DNA of 64,000 bases. Origin: Alcaligenes faecalis (GTDB lineage Bacteria > Pseudomonadota > Gammaproteobacteria > Burkholderiales > Burkholderiaceae_B). Shown here one piece after another: positions 50,626 to 58,409 of the stretch. The DNA is taken from assembly GCF_009497775.1 (NCBI RefSeq), contig NZ_CP031012.1, forward strand, positions 1,426,001 to 1,490,000, in the 5' to 3' direction. The position numbers were made by a program, and so were the translations under genes. The notes beneath the pieces are model-generated. The model made no database searches. It was not told the DNA's origin and saw nothing but the letters and a program-made list of their open reading frames with translations. Each line of letters begins with the position of its first letter. Position 1 is the first letter of the stretch.

Positions 50626-51987
50626 TTAGAGCACCACAAACAGCAGCCAGACGACGACCGGGGCAATAACCGTGACGGCAGCACCGTACAGCAAAAGCTG
50701 ACGGAAGAAGGCATCACGCGACACGCCCTGGGCATTGGCCAGCACCAGTGCGCCATTGGTGGAGAAGGGGCTGACGTCCACAATGGTGGAGGACACGGCC
50801 ATGGCCGCAATAAAGCCCACCGGCCCCACGCCGCCATCTCCTTGCAAAAAGGGGACAGCCAGCGGAATCAGCGAACCCAGCACGGCGGTGGAAGAGGCAA
50901 AAGCCGACACAACCGCCCCCACAAAAAGCAGCAGCAAGGCCGCCATCAAGGGAGAGGTCAGCTGGGCAACGCTATGGCCAACAAAATCAATCGTGCCCAT
51001 GGATTCCATCACGCCCACATAGGTGCTGACACCCACAATCAGCATGATTTCAGGCCAGGACACTTGGCCCAGCGCGCGTTTTTGCAGATTGGGGGCCATC
51101 AAGGTCAGAACCAGACCGATGGTGATCGAGGTAAAGCCAATATCCTGTTTGAAAAACAGCGTCAGAACGGCTAGGATAAACAGGCCGATCAAGGTAAGGA
51201 CGCGATACCAGTGCGGGGCCTCGCTGGCACCATTACCGGCTTCGACCAGGGCATCGGGACTTTTCCAGGCGGTCTTGCGCTCTTCACCAAAGGCCTCGGC
51301 TTCAGCATCACCGAATACCTGCGGGCCACCCGAGCCATGGGCTACACGGGCAACTTTGACGTCTGCCGAACTTAAGTCCACTTTCTGGCGCATCAGCTTC
51401 AAGCCACCCATCCATACGAACAGCAAAATGGACACGGCCAGGTTGATGCTCAGGCTGGCCATCATGGTGGCCATTTCATTCAAGGGCAAACCGGCGGCGC
51501 TGACCACACGATTGGTGATGCCACCGTAGATACTGATAGGGGAGAAGCCGCCCCCTTGTGCGCCATGTATCACCAGCAAACCCATCAAGAGCGGGTTGAT
51601 GCCGTACTGGCGAGCAAAGCCCAGTGCAATCGGGGCAATGATGGCAACGGCGGCTGGGCTGACGGCACCCACAGCCGTCAAGGCGGCCGTGATCAGGAAC
51701 ATGATCCAGGGAATGGCGGCGATGCGGCCACGCACGGCTCGCACAGCCATGCTGACCAGCCAGTTGATCGTGCCGTTGTTCTGAGCCAGAGCGAACAAAT
51801 AGGTAATACCGGCCAGAGTCAGGAACAGGTCGGCCGGAAAGCCGCCCATGATTTCTTTGGCGCCCATGCCCGCCACCAGCGTCCCCACCAGAAAAGCGCC
51901 TACAAAAGCAATCAGTCCCATATTGATGGGTAGGGCGGTTGCCAGTACGAACATGCCTCCTAATACGGCAATGGATAGCCAATGCAT
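50626..51987 (-). CDS. SLC13/MatC-like anion (dicarboxylate) carrier
   Basis: 453 aa, about 12 TM segments in two halves split by a hydrophilic loop (residues about 200-250). The start WLSIAVLGGMFVLATALPIN and GAQGGGFSPISIYGGITNRV match the MatC N-terminal domain of dicarboxylate/malonate carriers. The second half has the VSSTIVDVSPFSTNGALVL motif equivalent to the SNT-type signature of SLC13 transporters. Substrate likely a dicarboxylate. Single gene with a palindrome upstream. Confidence 0.82.
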   Translation of the reverse strand: MHWLSIAVLGGMFVLATALPINMGLIAFVGAFLVGTLVAGMGAKEIMGGFPADLFLTLAGITYLFALAQNNGTINWLVSMAVRAVRGRIAAIPWIMFLITAALTAVGAVSPAAVAIIAPIALGFARQYGINPLLMGLLVIHGAQGGGFSPISIYGGITNRVVSAAGLPLNEMATMMASLSINLAVSILLFVWMGGLKLMRQKVDLSSADVKVARVAHGSGGPQVFGDAEAEAFGEERKTAWKSPDALVEAGNGASEAPHWYRVLTLIGLFILAVLTLFFKQDIGFTSITIGLVLTLMAPNLQKRALGQVSWPEIMLIVGVSTYVGVMESMGTIDFVGHSVAQLTSPLMAALLLLFVGAVVSAFASSTAVLGSLIPLAVPFLQGDGGVGPVGFIAAMAVSSTIVDVSPFSTNGALVLANAQGVSRDAFFRQLLLYGAAVTVIAPVVVWLLFVVL

Positions 51988-52083
51988 ATGTTTCGTCTCC
52001 TTGTAATTGAACCTTTTGCAGGTTTCTGGAAACGACCATATCAGTGGCGGTATAGGGCTATCAATAAAGCTTATGGCCGAATG

Positions 52084-52100
52084 ATTACGCTAAACGTAAT
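52084..52100. promoter_or_regulatory. ATTACG-N5-CGTAAT palindrome upstream of the MatC-like gene
   Basis: Two 6-bp arms spaced by 5 nt, an inverted repeat with T-N11-A layout like LysR-type binding sites, about 100 nt upstream of the MatC-like start and in its leader region. The regulator is not identified; none is adjacent. Confidence 0.45.
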
Positions 52101-52285
52101 GATTAGTCAGGGAGGCGATGGTTGAGCTTTCAACTAGCACGCTCTTGTACTTGTACGGAATAGGCGCGGTTTTGAGGAGGTGAGGCAGCAGGAGTCGGGA
52201 ATCGAGTGAGGGGCGTTGTGGCTGGGGTAGACAGAAGGGCTGATCAGGTGGGTGTGAAGGGACGCAGGCTGTAAAAGCGAGCTGT

Positions 52286-52768
52286 TTATGGCTGGTTCAG
52301 TTCCGCAATCAGTTCGCTGCTGTGAATTGTGCGCCCGAAGTGATGTTTCCATAGCTTGATGCCCAGCTCGCCGGAGCGATCCAGGGACGAGCCTACCGTC
52401 AGATCCGTAATCAGGGTGGGGTGTAGCCCGGCATCAAACAAGGCAAAACCGGCGGCCAGTACGCAGGTATCGGTTTGAATTCCGCAGACCAGAATGCGAT
52501 CGGCCTGACATTGCTGCAAATACTCCATCGCCGCCGGGCTGGGGGCGTAGCCGTGCTTGATGAAGATTTGCTTGGCATCGACCAGACAGCGATCGCTGCG
52601 TGGCGGGCACCAGCCCAACTGGCTGGAAAAGGGTGTTTGCGACTCGTCGTGCAGTTCAATCAAGGCCGCGCAAGGCAGGCGGGTGCTCAGGGCGTTAATG
52701 CCTTCAATCAGCCAGGGGGGCGGTGAAAAGCAGCTTTGCACATCGACAACAAGCAGGATCTGTCGCAT
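52286..52768 (-). CDS. isochorismatase-family cysteine hydrolase
   Basis: 160 aa. Catalytic triad of the family visible: Asp9 (LLVVDVQ), Lys71 (IFIKHGY) and Cys102 (GIQTDTCVLA). A short member near nicotinamidase/YcaC size, with no metal-binding DxHxxxH pattern of nicotinamidases apparent (ELHDESQTPFS is the closest). Substrate unknown. It lies 96 nt downstream of the YeeE/YedE gene on the same strand and may be the last gene of the sulfur locus. Confidence 0.85.
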   Translation of the reverse strand: MRQILLVVDVQSCFSPPPWLIEGINALSTRLPCAALIELHDESQTPFSSQLGWCPPRSDRCLVDAKQIFIKHGYAPSPAAMEYLQQCQADRILVCGIQTDTCVLAAGFALFDAGLHPTLITDLTVGSSLDRSGELGIKLWKHHFGRTIHSSELIAELNQP

Positions 52769-52864
52769 TGCGGGAGTCTCAATAAGAGCGCCTCAGCGAT
52801 GCCAGACGGAGGGGGCCTGGGCAGTCTGAAGGGCCGTCAATCAAGCCCTTATTGAAACATGGAC

Positions 52865-53869
52865 TCAGGCGCTTGGGCGGGTCCAGGTCAGGCGGGCACC
52901 GACGATAATGCCCAGCACCGCCAGCAAAGAGGTGGCCGACAAGGTGGACAGGCCGCTTAAACCCTGGCCTATGGTGCAGCCCAGGGCCAGCACGCCACCA
53001 ACGCCCATCAAGGCACCACCTGCCATGGAGCGCAGCATGTGGCGGGGCGACTCAAAGCCTTCCAGTTTCCAGCGACGACGCAGCAGGGCGCTTAGCAAGG
53101 AGCCAGCCACAACACCCACCACAATCATGATGGTGAAGCGCGGGCTCATGCCGGTGGAGATCATGGCGTACTGAATGCTTTCACCAATCGGGGCGACAAA
53201 GCTGAGCGAGCTGACGGGCAAAGGCTCGAAGGGATCATCGCCCAGCCAGCCGGTGGTCAGCCAGCCTGCCACAATCAGCAGCCCTACAAAGGCTCCGGCC
53301 AGAAGATCATTCAGGCGTTGGCCGTCCTGTCGGCGCAGCAAGGCAAAAGCGATCAGGGCAGCGACGATGAGGGCAATCACAATAGACCGCAGCGGACCCT
53401 CGGCCAGGGTGACCGCAGGCAGGGTGACACTGCTGGCTTGGGCGATGCCCATGCGCAGCGGCGCCAGCAGGCCCGTCAAAGTGATATAGGCGGCGATACC
53501 CAGACAAAGCACGACGACAAAGGAGCGCAGATTTCCCTGCCCCAACAGAACCAGAGCACGGGCGCCACAGCCATTGGCCAACGTCATGCCGGCTCCAAAC
53601 AGCACACCGCCCACAGGCACCAATAACCAGGAGAAGGTGGGGTTCAGGTACAGAACCTGGTCCAGGCTGATCAGCCCATAGCCTGCCGCCAGTTGTGTCC
53701 CGGCCAGGGCCACGGCTAGCGCCAGGGCAAAACCCTGGAGCTTGTAGCCGCTGCGCCCGGACCAACGCTCGGTCAAACCACGATAAAAGCAAAAACCACT
53801 GAGCTGGCCGCCAATGCCAAAGAGCAGGCCAATGGCCAAGCTGACCCACAGTACAAGTTCTGTATTCAT
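52865..53869 (-). CDS. YeeE/YedE-family sulfur-compound transporter
   Basis: 334 aa from the second Met of an MMN start. About nine or ten TM segments in two repeats. Each repeat has the conserved cysteine motif: LANGCGARALVLLGQG (about residue 100) and LALGCTIGQGLSGLST (about 300). In the related TsuA these cysteines relay thiosulfate through the membrane. It sits directly downstream of the flavocytochrome genes, so it probably brings thiosulfate or another sulfur species into the cell. Confidence 0.88.
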   Translation of the reverse strand: MNTELVLWVSLAIGLLFGIGGQLSGFCFYRGLTERWSGRSGYKLQGFALALAVALAGTQLAAGYGLISLDQVLYLNPTFSWLLVPVGGVLFGAGMTLANGCGARALVLLGQGNLRSFVVVLCLGIAAYITLTGLLAPLRMGIAQASSVTLPAVTLAEGPLRSIVIALIVAALIAFALLRRQDGQRLNDLLAGAFVGLLIVAGWLTTGWLGDDPFEPLPVSSLSFVAPIGESIQYAMISTGMSPRFTIMIVVGVVAGSLLSALLRRRWKLEGFESPRHMLRSMAGGALMGVGGVLALGCTIGQGLSGLSTLSATSLLAVLGIIVGARLTWTRPSA

Positions 53870-53905
53870 CATGTGTGCTGGATGTTAGGACCGGGTTATG
53901 AACAC

Positions 53906-55201
53906 TTAGCCTTTGGTGCCCCAGATGTCGCGACTGATCGCGGCATACCAGGCTTCGCCATACTGGGCTTCCTGCTTGCGAAAGGCCGGGCTGGCTTCTT
54001 TGGGGCTGACCCCGCCGGAGGCTTCCGCCAGCTTGTCATCGGCAAAGGCGTACAAGTGCCCCACGGAGATGCCGTAGTCGGGGGCGATCAAACTGTAGCA
54101 GGTATTGCTCAGCGTGGCCTGTGGCGCAGGCTTGCCGCTCAAGGCATTAATGATGGCCGCCGCTGCCAGCTTGGCCTGTGTATTGGCCGAGAAACCCGAC
54201 TTGGGCATGGGCGAGGCAATGGTGGCATCGCCCACCACATAGATGTCCTTGACCTGCTCGGACTCGAAGGTATGCGGGTCAATCGGCACCCAGCCGCTGG
54301 CGTTGGTGACACCGGCCTGCTCGGCAATGGCCCCGGCTTTTTGTGGCGGGATGACGTTCAGCACATCGGCCTTGTGAATCTCGCCAAACTCGGTTTCCAC
54401 GCTTAGCTTGGCTGCATCCACGCGGGTAACTTTGCCGTCCTTGGAGAAGGGCACCCATTCGATCATGTCGCCATAGACTTGTTTCCAGCCGTCCTGGAAC
54501 AGCCCTTGTTTGGAGAAGCTGTCTTTGGCATCCAGAATCAGAATCTTGGATTTGGGTTTGTTCTGCTTGAAGTAGTGGGCCACCATGCTGGCGCGCTCGT
54601 AAGGGCCGGGCGGGCAGCGGAAGGGGTTTTCGGGGGCCACCATAATGAAGGTGCCGCCATTGGGCATGGCATCCAGCTGGCTTTTCAGCAAACGGGTTTG
54701 ATCGCCCGCTTTCCAGGCGTGCGGGGCCAGCAAGGAAGCGGCCTCGTCATAACCTTCCAGCGTGTTCCAGCGAAAATCAATGCCGGGCGAGAGCAGCAAC
54801 TTGTCGTAGGACAGCTTCTGGCCCTTGGCCAGGGTCAGGGTCTTGGCCTGGGAATCGACCGCGGTGGCCAGGTCGTGAATCACGTCGATCCCGGCGGCGC
54901 GCAAATCGTCAAAGCCGTGGCCTTGCTGTTCAAAACGGCGCAAACCGGCCAGATACAGATTGGTGAAGGGGCAGGTGTAGAACGTAGTGGCCGTTTCAAT
55001 CAAGGTCACTTTCAGGGACGGATCGCCGCGCTTCAGGTAACGAGCGGCGGTTGCACCACCAAAGCCGCCACCGACCACAATCACATGGGCCGAGCTGCTG
55101 CGTGCGTACACAGGCAAAGTGCTCAGGGCCAGGCCAGCCACACTGGTTTTACCTACACGGCTCAGCCATTGGCGACGGGAGGAGTTCAAGGGTGTGCTCA
55201 T
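53906..55201 (-). CDS. fccB: flavocytochrome c sulfide dehydrogenase flavoprotein subunit
   Basis: 431 aa. Twin-arginine signal (SSRRQWLSRVGKTSVAGLAL). FAD-binding motif VIVVGGGFGGATAARYL at residues about 40-56. Both cysteines of the redox disulfide beside the flavin are present: YTCPFTN (about residue 76) and SNTCYSLIAPDYG (C-terminal domain). The GDATIASPMPKSGFSANTQA block is typical. It oxidises sulfide in the periplasm and passes electrons to the cytochrome subunit whose gene ends 2 nt before its start. Confidence 0.88.
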   Translation of the reverse strand: MSTPLNSSRRQWLSRVGKTSVAGLALSTLPVYARSSSAHVIVVGGGFGGATAARYLKRGDPSLKVTLIETATTFYTCPFTNLYLAGLRRFEQQGHGFDDLRAAGIDVIHDLATAVDSQAKTLTLAKGQKLSYDKLLLSPGIDFRWNTLEGYDEAASLLAPHAWKAGDQTRLLKSQLDAMPNGGTFIMVAPENPFRCPPGPYERASMVAHYFKQNKPKSKILILDAKDSFSKQGLFQDGWKQVYGDMIEWVPFSKDGKVTRVDAAKLSVETEFGEIHKADVLNVIPPQKAGAIAEQAGVTNASGWVPIDPHTFESEQVKDIYVVGDATIASPMPKSGFSANTQAKLAAAAIINALSGKPAPQATLSNTCYSLIAPDYGISVGHLYAFADDKLAEASGGVSPKEASPAFRKQEAQYGEAWYAAISRDIWGTKG

Positions 55202-55203
55202 TC

Positions 55204-55557
55204 TTAACGTCCTTCCGCAGCACTGCGAGGGGTGGAGGAAACTTCAGAGAAATAACGTGCCAGGGCTTCCAGATCCGCGTCCTGGTAGCCTTTGACCAGA
55301 CGACTCATGATGGTGGTGCCAGCCGGAGGTGTGTCCGAGGCAAAGGCGCGCAGTTGCTCCAGCAAGGCGGCTTCGGGACGGCCTGCCAGCGAAGGAATGA
55401 TGGTCGTGGAACGCCCATCCGGGCCGTGACAGTTCGCACAGGAGCTGGCCACCGTTTTGATGTCCAGCGTGGAACTGGCCCAGGCCGGTGCCGTGGCACT
55501 GCTGGCCACTAACACGGCGGGGGCAATAAGGAGACGACCTACCAGAGAGAGGGACAT
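55204..55557 (-). CDS. monohaem cytochrome c subunit (flavocytochrome c partner)
   Basis: 117 aa from the ATG at 55557 (alternatives at 55563 and 55575). Signal peptide to about residue 30 (LLIAPAVLVASSATAPAWA). One haem site, CANCH, then GPDGRSTTIIPSLAGRP and a class I fold with Met ligand probably in TTIMSRLVKGY. This is the FccA-type pattern. Stop and the flavoprotein start are 2 nt apart, indicating co-translation of the complex. Confidence 0.85.
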   Translation of the reverse strand: MSLSLVGRLLIAPAVLVASSATAPAWASSTLDIKTVASSCANCHGPDGRSTTIIPSLAGRPEAALLEQLRAFASDTPPAGTTIMSRLVKGYQDADLEALARYFSEVSSTPRSAAEGR

Positions 55558-55661
55558 GGGCATTCTTCTTGTCAATGTGCATCGTTGTAGGAAAGGACGC
55601 TCAGCGTAGCATTCCCCTTACGCCCACCTTGTATGACTATATAGAACGCTGTTATGAACTC

Positions 55662-55680
55662 AGCGCCCGATAAGGGCGCT
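55662..55680. terminator. hairpin after soxZ
   Basis: AGCGCCC (55662-55668) pairs with GGGCGCT (55674-55680), loop GATAA, 43 nt past the soxZ stop. It lacks a T tract, so it may attenuate rather than stop transcription between soxYZ and the cytochrome gene. Confidence 0.45.
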
Positions 55681-55722
55681 GAAATGGGGCGGGTCAGGGA
55701 GCTTGGTTGTAATTGCCCAGCA

Positions 55723-56049
55723 TCAGCCGCTGATGTTCAGCTCGGTCTGGCCGGTAATGACAGCGCCTTGATCGTCCGTCCAGCTCATTTCCAGAGCCCC
55801 GGAGCGTCGTGCGACAAAGGTGAATTCAATGTACGGGTTTTGGGAAATCGCTGTTTCCGGTTGCCAGTTGAACAAGGGTTCGCCGTTAAAGCTGGCCTTG
55901 AATTCGTGGATGATGTTGCGCGGCACAACCTGGCCTTCCTTGCTCAGGCGCAGGCCGCTTTCCATGCGGTGTTCGACCAGGGCGCGCACGCGCACAATGT
56001 CGCCCGCCTTGGGCTTGGCATTGCTGATCCAGATACGTGGTTTACTCAT
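55723..56049 (-). CDS. soxZ: sulfur-carrier subunit SoxZ
   Basis: 108 aa from the ATG at 56049, preceded by AAGGGG. RIWISNAKPKAGDIVRVRAL, VEHRMESGLRLSKEGQVVPR and NIIHEFKASFNGEPLFNWQP with the final TDDQGAVITGQTELNIS are the full SoxZ pattern. It forms the SoxYZ heterodimer, the periplasmic carrier on which thiosulfate sulfur is bound. It follows soxY after 13 nt. Confidence 0.92.
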   Translation of the reverse strand: MSKPRIWISNAKPKAGDIVRVRALVEHRMESGLRLSKEGQVVPRNIIHEFKASFNGEPLFNWQPETAISQNPYIEFTFVARRSGALEMSWTDDQGAVITGQTELNISG

Positions 56050-56062
56050 GAGTGCCCCTTGT

Positions 56063-56566
56063 TTACATGCCGCAGCCACCAGCCGTCACAGTGATGTGAT
56101 GCTGGGCGCTCAGGACGCGGCCATCGCTTAACCGTGCCAGGGCGCGGATGGTTTGGGTTTCAATCAGGCGCAGGCGAACCGCCACTTCCGTTGTCCCGGC
56201 CAGGGCCGTGAAGTTGAAGCGGCAGGCCAGCGGATGCGGGTTGCCCTGGGCCAGAATGATCAGCTCCTGACAATACAGCTCGTCGCTTAGCGGCAAATCC
56301 AGCACCACTTTGACAGGCACCGCAGCGGGGTTGTCCCCCAGTGCGGGCATGTCCAGCTTCAAGCCCTTGTTCTCCGGGCTGGCACCCTTCAGGAACTCGT
56401 CCACAATGGCTTGCACCTGGGCGGCGGTGGCCGGTTTCAGCAATTGGTCAAAAGCGACTTGCGCATGCAGATTCAGGGGCAGCCACGCGGCGCCCAGTCC
56501 GGCCGCACTGCCCAGCAAGAGCTGGCGGCGGCGGACAAAGCGGGAGGGGAGTTTAGAGGAAGTCAT
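56063..56566 (-). CDS. soxY: sulfur-carrier subunit SoxY
   Basis: 167 aa from the ATG at 56566, overlapping the flavoprotein stop by 14 nt. Twin-arginine signal FVRRRQLLLGSAAGLGAAWL, so SoxYZ would be exported folded. The swinging-arm C-terminus GGCGM (the usual form is GGCGG) carries the Cys that holds the sulfur substrate. DLPLSDELYCQELIILAQGN is typical. No soxX, soxA, soxB or soxCD gene is near. Confidence 0.92.
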   Translation of the reverse strand: MTSSKLPSRFVRRRQLLLGSAAGLGAAWLPLNLHAQVAFDQLLKPATAAQVQAIVDEFLKGASPENKGLKLDMPALGDNPAAVPVKVVLDLPLSDELYCQELIILAQGNPHPLACRFNFTALAGTTEVAVRLRLIETQTIRALARLSDGRVLSAQHHITVTAGGCGM

Positions 56567-57881
56567 TGAAACGGCTCTTGATCCACTGGAAGTCTTCTTG
56601 AACAAGGTCGGGGGTGCGTACGTCCATATCAATCTGCGTTTGCAGAACCTTGCCGCTTGCGTCCAGCTCGTATTCAAACTTGACCGAGATTTCTTCTTGC
56701 GGGTCCCCGTTGACCATCATGTAGCACAGGTTGTCGGGCAGAACTGGCACCACTTCCTTGTCCGCGATGCGTTCGGCCAGATTCTGTGCAACGATCTTGG
56801 CCACCGCGTGTGCCACGTGGGCGCTCTTGGGGTAGTGGCCGAACTGGTCGGAAATAAAGCCCATGGAGTCCCCCACCACGTAGACATTGTCATCGTCACG
56901 GGCGGTGAACAGGCGCGGGTCAATATTGGCCCAGCCCGTGGGTTTGCCATCGGGGCCTGTGCCGACCAGGCCTGCATTCCAGACCATATCGGCGGCCTGG
57001 TGTGGGGGCATCAGCACCCCGTCGTCAAAATCAAAGTCGCCAGCGGTGGTCTTGATGTGTTTCTTGAAGGGATCGACCTCACGCACTCGGGCATTGGGGA
57101 CATGGGTGATGATGTCCGGATACAGCTCCTGGAAAGCCGCGCGGTAGCCTTCGCCAATGGGGGCGATGGTGGGCTTGGGGTCCAGAATAATGATCTTGCC
57201 CGGAATCTTGTTGGTCTTGATATGCCAGGCCATCAGACAGGCGCGTTCGTAGGGCGAGGGCGGGCAGCGATGGGGCGGCGGGGGCAACGTCATCACAATG
57301 GTGCCACCCTTGAAGGCCTTGAGCTTGTTCTTCAAGGCGAACATCTCGGCATTCGGGATGTAGGCGTTGGGGAAATGCTGGCGGGTGTATTCCGCCGCAT
57401 AAGTGTCATTGCCGAACCAGGCGTCGTAGGCATTGCGTATGCCGCCCGACAGGATCAGGTAATCGTATTCCAGCGCGCCCTGGGTGGTGCGCACGGTTTT
57501 CTTGTCACGCTCGATGGCGGTGACTTCGGCATGAACCAGGCTGTAGCCGTACTTGATGGACGGTGCCAGCATGTCGTGGTTCAGGAAATCGGTGTTGACG
57601 ATGTCAATCAGCCACTTGTTGCTCATGGGGCCGGACCAGAACGTGGGGTTGCGCTCGATCAACACCACTTGTGCCTGGGGCACCAGTTTGGACAGGTACT
57701 TGGCAGCCGTCATGCCGCCCCAGCCGCCACCACAAATGACAATGCGCGGGCCCTTGGTGTGGCGCGGCAGGATTTGGCTGGTGTTGGTGATGATGGCGGG
57801 GGCCGACAAGCTGGCCGAGGGGAGAATCAGGGTTCCAAGTGCGGCGGCTGGCGTGGCCAGCATGAAGCTTCTACGATTCAT
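56553..57881 (-). CDS. second flavocytochrome c-type flavoprotein (SoxF/FccB-like), altered active site
   Basis: 442 aa from the ATG at 57881, with GAGGAG 8 nt upstream; a longer reading lacks support. Tat-like signal NRRSFMLATPAAALG. FAD motif VICGGGWGGMTAAKYLS. Where the other flavoprotein has YTCPFTN, this one reads WSGPMSN: the first Cys of the redox disulfide is Gly. The second Cys remains in NLCYMMVNGDPQEEI. Start of the operon FCSD-soxY-soxZ. It may oxidise SoxYZ-bound sulfur or act with a different electron path. Confidence 0.85.
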   Translation of the reverse strand: MNRRSFMLATPAAALGTLILPSASLSAPAIITNTSQILPRHTKGPRIVICGGGWGGMTAAKYLSKLVPQAQVVLIERNPTFWSGPMSNKWLIDIVNTDFLNHDMLAPSIKYGYSLVHAEVTAIERDKKTVRTTQGALEYDYLILSGGIRNAYDAWFGNDTYAAEYTRQHFPNAYIPNAEMFALKNKLKAFKGGTIVMTLPPPPHRCPPSPYERACLMAWHIKTNKIPGKIIILDPKPTIAPIGEGYRAAFQELYPDIITHVPNARVREVDPFKKHIKTTAGDFDFDDGVLMPPHQAADMVWNAGLVGTGPDGKPTGWANIDPRLFTARDDDNVYVVGDSMGFISDQFGHYPKSAHVAHAVAKIVAQNLAERIADKEVVPVLPDNLCYMMVNGDPQEEISVKFEYELDASGKVLQTQIDMDVRTPDLVQEDFQWIKSRFNDFL

Positions 57882-58106
57882 TTTTATGCTCCTCGTGATC
57901 ATGACATGACACACGTCATTCAGGACTGGTGGACCGCTTTGTGCGAGCCAGTATAGCCAAGAGTCCCGGTACCGGCTCCGGAAACAACACAAATCCGTGT
58001 TTTTTGCGATTAAAAAGTAACGAAGCTATCTTTGTGGGCGCAATCGGAGGATAGTTCAGGAAGGGAAAATTTTTTTCTCTGATCGTTATTACATTTAGGA
58101 CTTATT

Positions 58107-58316
58107 TTGAAGACAGAAATTGGTATTGTGAAGTGGTTCAACAGCGAAAAAGGCTTCGGATTCATCGTGCCGGAGAACGGCGGTAAGGATCTCTTCGCAC
58201 ACCACAGTGAAATTCAGGGAACCGGGTTCAAAACTTTGGAAGAGAACCAACGCGTTTCCTTCATCGAAGGTGCAGGCCAAAAAGGCCCATGCGCAACTAA
58301 AATCCAAATTCTTTGA
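58107..58316 (+). CDS. cold shock protein (CspA family)
   Basis: 69 aa, TTG start with TTAGGA 6 nt upstream; no ATG fits the frame. RNP1 (GFGFIVP) and RNP2-like (DLFAHHS) nucleic-acid-binding motifs are present, with the [14 protein letters not shown] start of the family. RNP2 has HH where most members have VHFS-type residues. Binds single-stranded RNA/DNA as a chaperone. Two hairpins follow its stop. Confidence 0.92.
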   Translation: MKTEIGIVKWFNSEKGFGFIVPENGGKDLFAHHSEIQGTGFKTLEENQRVSFIEGAGQKGPCATKIQIL

Positions 58317-58322
58317 TGATGG

Positions 58323-58343
58323 GCTTGCCTGAAACAGGCAAGC
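58323..58343 (+). terminator. hairpin after the cold shock gene
   Basis: GCTTGCCTG (58323-58331) pairs with CAGGCAAGC (58335-58343) around AAA, a perfect 9-bp stem 6 nt past the stop; no T tract, so it more likely protects the 3' end. Confidence 0.55.
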
Positions 58344-58355
58344 ACCGCGTCAAAC

Positions 58356-58396
58356 TAAAAAGGCTGGACCCGTTACGGGCTCCGGCCTTTTTTTAT
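58356..58396 (+). terminator. intrinsic terminator between the cold shock gene and the histidine kinase
   Basis: AAAAAGGCTGGA and CCCG...CGGG arms fold with TCCGGCCTTTTTTT into an imperfect hairpin ending in T7; usable in both directions because of the A run at the left. Confidence 0.75.
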
Positions 58397-58409
58397 GGCT
58401 GGCTCGGTC

